DNA of 64,000 nucleotides. Source: CAYSPT01 sp964432985 (GTDB lineage: Bacteria; Muiribacteriota; CAYSPT01). Positions 58,947 to 64,000 of the stretch are shown here, piece by piece. The notes beneath the pieces were generated by a model. It worked only from the letters and a program-made list of their open reading frames with translations, did not search any database and was not told the origin of the DNA. The stretch's first letter is position 1. Every line of letters starts with the position of its first letter. A program made the translations under genes and the position numbers. Location: contig CAYSPT010000018.1 in NCBI GenBank assembly GCA_964432985.1, forward strand, positions 18,092 through 82,091, written 5' to 3'.

Positions 58947-59822
58947 CTATGGAATCAACTCGATCATTCCGCCGTAGGTCTCCGGGCGCCTGTCCCGGTA
59001 GAACTGCCAGGTCTGCCTGACCTCGTCGATCATGGAAAGATCGATGTCCGCCGTCACCAGCTCGTCTTTATCGCGTGACGCTTCGGCGATAATCTGGCCG
59101 CGGGGATTGCAGAAATAGCTGGTCCCGTAAAACTCCCCGACCTTCCACGGCTCTTCGACGCCCACCCGGTTGATGGCCCCGACGAAGTACCCGTTGGCCA
59201 CCGCGTGGGCTGGCTGCTCCAGCTTCCAGAGGTACTCCGACAGCCCCGCCACGGTGGCGGAGGGGTTGAAGATGATGTCGGCCCCGTTAAGACCCAGCAG
59301 CCGGGCCCCTTCGGGGAAGTGACGATCATAGCAAATGTACACGCCCACGTTGCAGTAGGCGGTTTTAAAGACAGGGTACCCCAGGTTGCCCGGTTTGAAA
59401 TAAAACTTCTCCCAGAATCCCGGCAGCAGGTGGGGGATGTGGATTTTTCTGAAGGATCCCATGTACGAGCCATCGGCATCGATCACCGCGGCGGTGTTGT
59501 AATAGACCCCCCGGATGGTCTCCTCCATGATAGGCACGATAATGACCATCTCGTACTGCTTTGCCAGGTCCTGCATGAGGTGCACCGTGGGGCCGTCGGG
59601 TACGGGCTCCGCTATTTGATACCATTTCAAGCTCTGCTCAGCGCAGAAATAAGGGCCGTAAAAAAGCTCCTGCATGCAGAGTATCCGGACCTTTTCTTCA
59701 TGCGCTTTTTCGATGAGCTTCACGTGTTTTTCGAGCATTGACGCCTTGATCACCCCGACATCACTGTCGCCGGAAACGTCGCATTTCACCTGTATGAGCC
59801 CGCACTTTATCTTGGTATCCAT
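58947..59822 (-). CDS. Nitrilase-superfamily amidase (beta-ureidopropionase / N-carbamoyl amide hydrolase type)
   Basis: 291 residues with the Glu-Lys-Cys triad: E52 in MQELFYGPYF, K126 in FRKIHIPH and C164 in YICYDRHFPEGARLLGLNGAD. The LLPGFWEKFYFKPGNLGYPVF segment and RPETYGGMIELI ending are typical of N-carbamoyl-beta-alanine/putrescine hydrolases. The exact amide is not predictable. ATG with AAGGAGG 4 bases upstream. The 5' leader contains an eight-copy 19-bp array. Placed between an HlyD adaptor and two transglutaminases, an unusual setting for this enzyme. Confidence 0.9.
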   Translation of the reverse strand: MDTKIKCGLIQVKCDVSGDSDVGVIKASMLEKHVKLIEKAHEEKVRILCMQELFYGPYFCAEQSLKWYQIAEPVPDGPTVHLMQDLAKQYEMVIIVPIMEETIRGVYYNTAAVIDADGSYMGSFRKIHIPHLLPGFWEKFYFKPGNLGYPVFKTAYCNVGVYICYDRHFPEGARLLGLNGADIIFNPSATVAGLSEYLWKLEQPAHAVANGYFVGAINRVGVEEPWKVGEFYGTSYFCNPRGQIIAEASRDKDELVTADIDLSMIDEVRQTWQFYRDRRPETYGGMIELIP

Positions 59823-59840
59823 GGTCCCTCCTTATTCATT

Positions 59841-59992
59841 GCGCACCATTCGCTGCGTAGCGCACCATTCGCTGCGTAGCGCACCATTCGCCGCGTAGCG
59901 CACCATTCGCTGCGTAGCGCACCATTCGCCGCGTAGCGCACCATTCGCTGCGTAGCGCACCATTCGCTGCGCGGCGCACCATTCGCCACGCA
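59841..59992. repeat. 19-bp tandem array, eight copies, in the amidase leader
   Basis: Eight uninterrupted units of GCGCACCATTCGCTGCGTA starting at 59841 and every 19 bp to 59974. Variation is limited to the CTG/CCG position and the last two units. No spacers, no ORF; it fills most of the 211 bp between the adaptor and amidase genes. Confidence 0.95.
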
Positions 59993-60033
59993 GCCCGGCC
60001 GGAACTGAACCGGTACCGGACGTCCACGTGTTC

Positions 60034-60954
60034 CTACCGCACCTGCACGAGCATGCCAGGCTTGATTTCGTGCTTCGGGTTCTCAATCAGAATCCTGGAT
60101 TTCACCGTACCGGAGGCGGAGTCTATCTGAGGAAAAATGGCGGTGACCTTCCCTTTGAACTCCTTGTTGCCCAAAAGCGACACGGTGACCGTGCGGGCTT
60201 GCCCGATGGAGTAGTCGGTGATGCTGCGCACCGGTACGTTTATCTCTACGTAGACCTTAGAAATATCGAGCAGCACCGCCACCTGTTTCCCTTCGGTGAT
60301 GTAGTCACCTTCGTTGATCATGATCTCTTTGACAAACCGGGTGGTGGAGGATTTTATCACCGTGTACGGAATCTTGTCCTTGATCTGATTAACATTGAGC
60401 TGTTTGACAGCCATGTTCTGATCGGAGATCTGCACGTCTATCTTCGGCGGGTAGGTCTCCGCAATTTTCAGATCGAGCCGGGCTTTCTCGGAGTTGCACC
60501 GGGCAACCTCGAGATCGTTTTCCTTCTTGTCCAGCTCCTTGCGGGAGATGCCGTTGGTTTTGAATATCTCCCTGTCGGCAGCCAGCTCATCCTTGAGCTG
60601 CTTGTGTTTGATTTCACCGATCTGCAGATTGAGCTTCAGCTTCTTTTCTTCTTCGGCGCTGCGACCCTGTTTCAGCTTCTTGTTCTCCAGTTTGAGTTTT
60701 TCCAGCTCCAGTTCGGCCTTGGTGAGCTCCTGGCGGATCTTGGTATCGTCGAATATGCAGATGACCGCGTCTTTCCCCACCAGTTCCCCCTCGCCCGCCA
60801 CCACGGATTTTACGTAGGCGCTGATCCGGCTGGCAACGGTGATTTCCTTGTAGGGCACCACCACTCCGTCAACAGCCAGGGCCTGGTCCAGCCCGACTCC
60901 CGTAAGCAAAACAGCTGCCACAAGCAGCACACCGAATTTCATGACATGACTCAT
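60034..60954 (-). CDS. HlyD/AcrA-family periplasmic adaptor (membrane fusion protein)
   Basis: 306 residues. Signal peptide (KFGVLLVAAVLLTGVGLDQALA), split lipoyl domain (VVPYKEITVASRISAYVKSV and VIKSSTTRFVKEIMINEGDYITEGKQVAVL), a long coiled-coil hairpin between them (about 70-190) and a beta-barrel (VYVEINVPVRSI, KFKGKVTAIFPQID-like). It would bridge an inner-membrane component to the TolC-like protein. ATG with AGGAGG. It is the third gene of the block after the TolC-like and GAF3-HlyD genes, separated by a repeat-filled 300-bp gap. Confidence 0.9.
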   Translation of the reverse strand: MSHVMKFGVLLVAAVLLTGVGLDQALAVDGVVVPYKEITVASRISAYVKSVVAGEGELVGKDAVICIFDDTKIRQELTKAELELEKLKLENKKLKQGRSAEEEKKLKLNLQIGEIKHKQLKDELAADREIFKTNGISRKELDKKENDLEVARCNSEKARLDLKIAETYPPKIDVQISDQNMAVKQLNVNQIKDKIPYTVIKSSTTRFVKEIMINEGDYITEGKQVAVLLDISKVYVEINVPVRSITDYSIGQARTVTVSLLGNKEFKGKVTAIFPQIDSASGTVKSRILIENPKHEIKPGMLVQVR

Positions 60955-61009
60955 TGTTTTTTCCTCCTGACGAATAAAACCAATCGATTACGATTGGGCT
61001 GACAGTTTC

Positions 61010-61209
61010 TTGATAACACACACGGCTACATCCAAACCCAAACGGTTACCGCCTGGGCTNNNNNNNNNNNNNNNNNNNNNNNNNNNNNNNNNNNNNNNNN
61101 NNNNNNNNNNNNNNNNNNNNNNNNNNNNNNNNNNNNNNNNNNNNNNNNNNNNNNNNNNNTTGATAACACACACGGCTACATCCAAACCCAAACGGTTACC
61201 GCCTGGGCT
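61010..61209. repeat. Direct repeat of 50 bp flanking a scaffold gap
   Basis: 61010-61059 and 61160-61209 are identical over 50 bp (TTGATAACACACACGGCTAC ... GCCTGGGCT). Shorter CCAAACG(G/A)TT(A/T)CCGCC variants continue to the stop codon of the GAF3-HlyD gene. Confidence 0.9.
61060..61159. other. Assembly gap (100 N)
   Basis: Between two identical 50-bp repeat copies. Confidence 1.
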
Positions 61210-61254
61210 TAAGGTTTTCTACTGGCCCAAACGATTTCCGCCAAACCCAAACGA

Positions 61255-63693
61255 TTACCAGCCGTAGTTAAGGTACAGGTAATTCAGCGGCGCTTCGAGA
61301 AGGTATCTCAGCGCGCTGGTCTTATCACCCTTGATCCTGCCGTTCCCCCCCATGGACACTCTCAGTCTGCCCTCTTCGTTTTCAAACTCGGCATACGCGG
61401 GATAGTAGTATGCGTTGGATACTTCGTTGAGCTCACCTTCCACTGCCATGTACTGAAGCGTGCTCTTGCGAATCTCCATGGGAAAGGCGGTAAACTTTAC
61501 GTTGACGCTCAGGCCGGGACGCACGTGACGGACCTTGTCCTCGGGGACCAGCAGTTTGATCTTTACCTTTTTCAGGTCGACGATCTCGGCAAACTTCGAT
61601 CCCCGTGATATATACTCGCCCAGCTTGGCGGAAGCATCCTTCAAAATAATCTGGCCGGTGAGAGGGGACAGTATCCGCGTGTTGGCGATTTTTCCATCAA
61701 TGTCCTCTATCTGGCTCTGGATCTGCTTCAACTCGTTTCGCCGGCCGCTGAGCTCGATGAGGTTGTTTTCCATCCTGAACTTAACTATCTCGCGCTCGAT
61801 AATGGCCAGGCGGTTACTCAGCTTTTCCCGCTGAAACAGAAACTCGCTGTCGTCGATACGGGCAATCTCCTGGCCCTCGTCAACCATGTCGCCGTCTTTG
61901 ATCTTGATATCCTTCAACAGCCCGTCAACCCCCGGGTACACAAACTTCTTCAAAAGCGGCACCACCTCGGCGCCGGCGTTGACCGAGTAGGTGATGGGGA
62001 TGAAATACAGAAGCGCTATCACTGCTGCCACCGTTCCTATGATTACCGGCCATTTGAAGCTCTTTCCCTCTTTGCTCCGGAACAGGTCGAACCGGGGAAC
62101 CGACTGGTACATGGTGGCATTACGCAAGGATGCGGACACCTGGTTGCAGAGAATGTCCAGCATTTCACGTTTTTCTTCCGGCATAACGCCGATGGACTTG
62201 CTTTCGAAAATGAGAATGCCCAGCTGCCCCTCGCCGTCGGCGAGTTCGCGGCAGTAGAACGACTTGATTTCAGCCATTTCAAAGTACTTTTTAAACTGCT
62301 CCACAGCCGTAGGCGAGTTCAAGTAATCGTCGATTTTGGCAAAGTAGTTGTCTTTCTTGTTCTCCAGGATAACCGACGATATGGATTCCAGGTGAGTCAA
62401 CGATTCGTCCGTTTTGAAATTGCCCGCCATACCGGACACGGCGGCGATGGTGTACTTACCCGGTTTCTGCTGCGACAGCAGGATGGCGCGGTCGTAATCC
62501 ACCAGTTGCGACGTCAGGTTGACCACCGACACGGCCACGCTGTCGAAGTCCAGGGATGAGCCTATCTCCCGGCTGACCTTCAGCAGGCCGGAAAGCTCCT
62601 GGATCTTGGTTTCCTTCTTGTACAGCTGGGCGTTCTTGATGGACACCCCGGCCAGGGCGGACACGTTGCGCAGCAGTTCCGTGTCCTCACGGTTGAACTT
62701 GTGGTTGCCCGACTTCTTGTTGATGATCTGCAAACAACCCATGCAGTTGTCGCCGTCCATCAGCGGTACGCACAGCATGGAGACGGTCTTGAAACCGGTC
62801 TTTTCATCGACCTTCGAGAGGAACCGCTCGTCCTTTTCGGCGTCGAGCACCATCTCCATCTTCTTGTTCTTGACCACGGTGCCCACGATACCCGTCCCGA
62901 TGGGCAGCTTGGCTCCCAGGACCTGCTTGGCTCCGGGACCCTCGGCGATCTGGCAAATAATCTTGTCCGGTTCCACGTCGTCAATCAGCCATATGGAGCC
63001 GGCCTCGCAGTTGAAGGCGGTAATCACCTTTCTAAACACCATGTCGAGCAGGGAATTGAGGTCCAGGGTGGTGCTGAAGGCCCGGGCGAACTCGTTCATG
63101 ATCATGGAGCGTTCCTTGAGCTTCTTCTCCACGTCGAGCACCTTGGCGTTGTTGAGGATGCCGGCGGCGCCGTCGGCGATGATTTTCAGCACGTCCATAT
63201 CGTGGTCGTTGAACTTGCCGTCCTTGGTCTTCTTGTTGAACAGCTCCAGCGCGCCCAGCGACACCTTGTTGTGGACGATCGGGACGCAGATTACCGACTT
63301 GGTGACAAACCCGGTCTTCTCGTCGGCGTCGGACGAAAAACGCTTGTCCTTAGATGTGTCGTAGATAATGGTCGGCTTGCGGGTCTTGATGCACCAGCCC
63401 ACAATACCGGCCCCCAGCGGTATGCGCAGGTTCAGGACCTTGTCCCGGGCCGGGCCCTGCGCTTCGGTGCACACGATGTCCCCGGCGGCTTCATCCACCA
63501 TGAAAAAGGTGCCCGCCTCGGCGTTCAGCTCCGTGAGAACGCGGTCCATGATCTTGCTCATGAGGACCTTGATGTTCAGCGTTCCCTGGAACTGCCTGGT
63601 GACATCATAGACGAGCTTCAGTTTGGTGTATTCCTCCGGATCGATGTTAAGAGCGGCCGAGCCCTGTGCGGTCTTCTCAGGTTCCCGTTCCAT
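61255..63693 (-). CDS. Triple-GAF sensor fused to an HlyD-type membrane fusion domain
   Basis: 812 residues from ATG 63693 (CAGGAG upstream). Two canonical GAF domains (FFMVDEAAGDIVCTEAQGP ... IPLGAGIVGWCIKTRKP, then SIWLIDDVEPDKIICQIAEG ... LPIGTGIVGTVVKNKK) and a third divergent one (to about 540). One membrane helix follows (PVIIGTVAAVIALLYFIPI), then a periplasmic lipoyl/coiled-coil/barrel module (GLLKDIKIKDGDMVDEGQEIARID, ILSPLTGQIILKDASAKLGEYI, IKLLVPEDKVRHVRPGLSV). A cytosolic ligand sensor is thus joined to an export adaptor. Overlapping context: TolC-like stop codon lies 1 base before its ATG. No ABC or RND pump gene is seen. Confidence 0.9.
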   Translation of the reverse strand: MEREPEKTAQGSAALNIDPEEYTKLKLVYDVTRQFQGTLNIKVLMSKIMDRVLTELNAEAGTFFMVDEAAGDIVCTEAQGPARDKVLNLRIPLGAGIVGWCIKTRKPTIIYDTSKDKRFSSDADEKTGFVTKSVICVPIVHNKVSLGALELFNKKTKDGKFNDHDMDVLKIIADGAAGILNNAKVLDVEKKLKERSMIMNEFARAFSTTLDLNSLLDMVFRKVITAFNCEAGSIWLIDDVEPDKIICQIAEGPGAKQVLGAKLPIGTGIVGTVVKNKKMEMVLDAEKDERFLSKVDEKTGFKTVSMLCVPLMDGDNCMGCLQIINKKSGNHKFNREDTELLRNVSALAGVSIKNAQLYKKETKIQELSGLLKVSREIGSSLDFDSVAVSVVNLTSQLVDYDRAILLSQQKPGKYTIAAVSGMAGNFKTDESLTHLESISSVILENKKDNYFAKIDDYLNSPTAVEQFKKYFEMAEIKSFYCRELADGEGQLGILIFESKSIGVMPEEKREMLDILCNQVSASLRNATMYQSVPRFDLFRSKEGKSFKWPVIIGTVAAVIALLYFIPITYSVNAGAEVVPLLKKFVYPGVDGLLKDIKIKDGDMVDEGQEIARIDDSEFLFQREKLSNRLAIIEREIVKFRMENNLIELSGRRNELKQIQSQIEDIDGKIANTRILSPLTGQIILKDASAKLGEYISRGSKFAEIVDLKKVKIKLLVPEDKVRHVRPGLSVNVKFTAFPMEIRKSTLQYMAVEGELNEVSNAYYYPAYAEFENEEGRLRVSMGGNGRIKGDKTSALRYLLEAPLNYLYLNYGW

Positions 63694-63694
63694 G

Positions 63695-64000
63695 TTACTC
63701 TCCTGTACCAAGATCGCCACCCCCTCCGGCACCAGGATTTTCCAGGTACCGTTTCAATTTCATTACTTCGCTGTTATAGCTGCAGATGGTATTGAGCTTC
63801 TGGGTTTTCTGGGTGCTCAGCTTGAACTGCATTTTAAGCAGGTCTATCTTCTTCATCTTGCCCTGCTCGAAACGAATCTCGGAAATCTTCAAGTTGTTTT
63901 TTGTGAGATCGATCTTCTTCAGAATGTTCTCGTACTCCTTCTCGAGTTTTTCCAGGGTGAACATCGACTCGAGCACGGTCAGGGTCACCGTGTTGCGGGT
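63695..64000 (-). CDS. TolC-like outer-membrane efflux protein, C-terminal fragment
   Basis: About 101 residues are visible; the 5' part is outside the window. The helical repeat LESMFTLEKLEKEYENILKK ... KNNLKISEIRFEQGKMKKID ... LLKMQFKLSTQKTQKL is the second coiled-coil hairpin of the TolC/OEP family (A-x-x-R-x-x-x-G-x-x-x-x-x-x-L-L pattern). A short Gly-rich tail (NPGAGGGGDLG) ends it. Its stop codon TAA is part of the leader of the next gene. With the two HlyD-like genes it suggests a tripartite export system. Confidence 0.75.
   Translation of the reverse strand, partial: TRNTVTLTVLESMFTLEKLEKEYENILKKIDLTKNNLKISEIRFEQGKMKKIDLLKMQFKLSTQKTQKLNTICSYNSEVMKLKRYLENPGAGGGGDLGTGE

Larger units (their letters stand above)
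60955..61254. other. Intergenic region with a 50-bp direct repeat and a gap
   Basis: 300 bp between two operon genes; occupied almost wholly by repeats of a C-C-C-A-A-A-C-G-rich sequence and 100 N. No gene seen. Confidence 0.75.

Noticed and set aside
59841..59992. CRISPR or small repeat-encoded peptide gene
   Set aside because: No spacers; all frames are open only because the unit lacks stops, and there is no start with a ribosome binding site.

Overview
The window reads as a moderately GC-rich chromosomal scaffold from a free-living diderm (Gram-negative type) bacterium. Evidence is a type IV pilus set (pilM, pilB, a PilT-like ATPase), TolC- and HlyD-like export parts, many secreted proteins, Hfq, a sigma-54 activator and class III cyclases. 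Nothing identifies the phylum securely. The mix of HEAT/TPR giants, a fused sensor-NtrC protein and a GAF-HlyD fusion would suit a deep-branching uncultured lineage, but that is inference. Nine 100-N blocks mark scaffold gaps, and at least four of them sit inside or beside repeats. No rRNA, tRNA, CRISPR array, transposase or prophage gene was found.

Layout. 1-9433 (minus): GAF pseudo-histidine kinase, ThiT-like transporter, HEAT/TPR protein, miaA, hfq, then pilB and pilM (cut by the window edge). 9746-13240 (plus): secreted protein, PilT with a unique N-terminal domain and a P/Q/A repeat linker, HAD nucleotidase. 13480-20944 (minus): pgeF, TPR membrane protein, ATC-hydrolase-like protein, metallo-beta-lactamase hydrolase, Cys-rich protein, STAS protein, then a methyltransferase / adenosine deaminase / methyltransferase operon. 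21075-22655 (plus): adenylate cyclase. 23065-36169 (minus): two unknown proteins, a RecJ with an inserted DEDDh exonuclease, a CheY-like receiver, a sensor kinase-receiver-sigma54 AAA fusion, NrnA and a three-gene sugar ABC importer without its ATPase. 36321-38112 (plus): HEAT protein and UspA. 38206-40857 (minus): secreted phosphatase and a DPM1-like glycosyltransferase. 41000-47679 (plus): small membrane protein, SGNH hydrolase, HEAT-TM-TPR giant, tandem phosphoribosyltransferase. 47731-48147 (minus): anti-sigma kinase. 48375-54672 (plus): M16 protease pair, DUF533 protein, GYF2-AIM24 protein, second cyclase. 54916-64000 (minus): TolC-like protein, GAF3-HlyD fusion, HlyD adaptor, nitrilase-family amidase and two DUF3857/transglutaminase proteins in one apparent operon.

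Three themes stand out. First, four genes have a strong extended Shine-Dalgarno placed for an ATT or ATC start codon, with no usable ATG/GTG/TTG at that spacing. Second, there are many tandem and dispersed repeats, often touching gene ends: 19, 21, 24, 39 and 50 bp tandem arrays, a 183-bp MITE-like element whose end supplies a stop codon, and two other intergenic families. Third, several proteins have rearranged architectures or active/inactive pairs: the RecJ-exonuclease, a His-less histidine kinase, GAF-HlyD, tandem PRTases, M16 pair and transglutaminase pair. The terminal 54.9-64 kb operon is the best candidate for an undescribed export-linked system.
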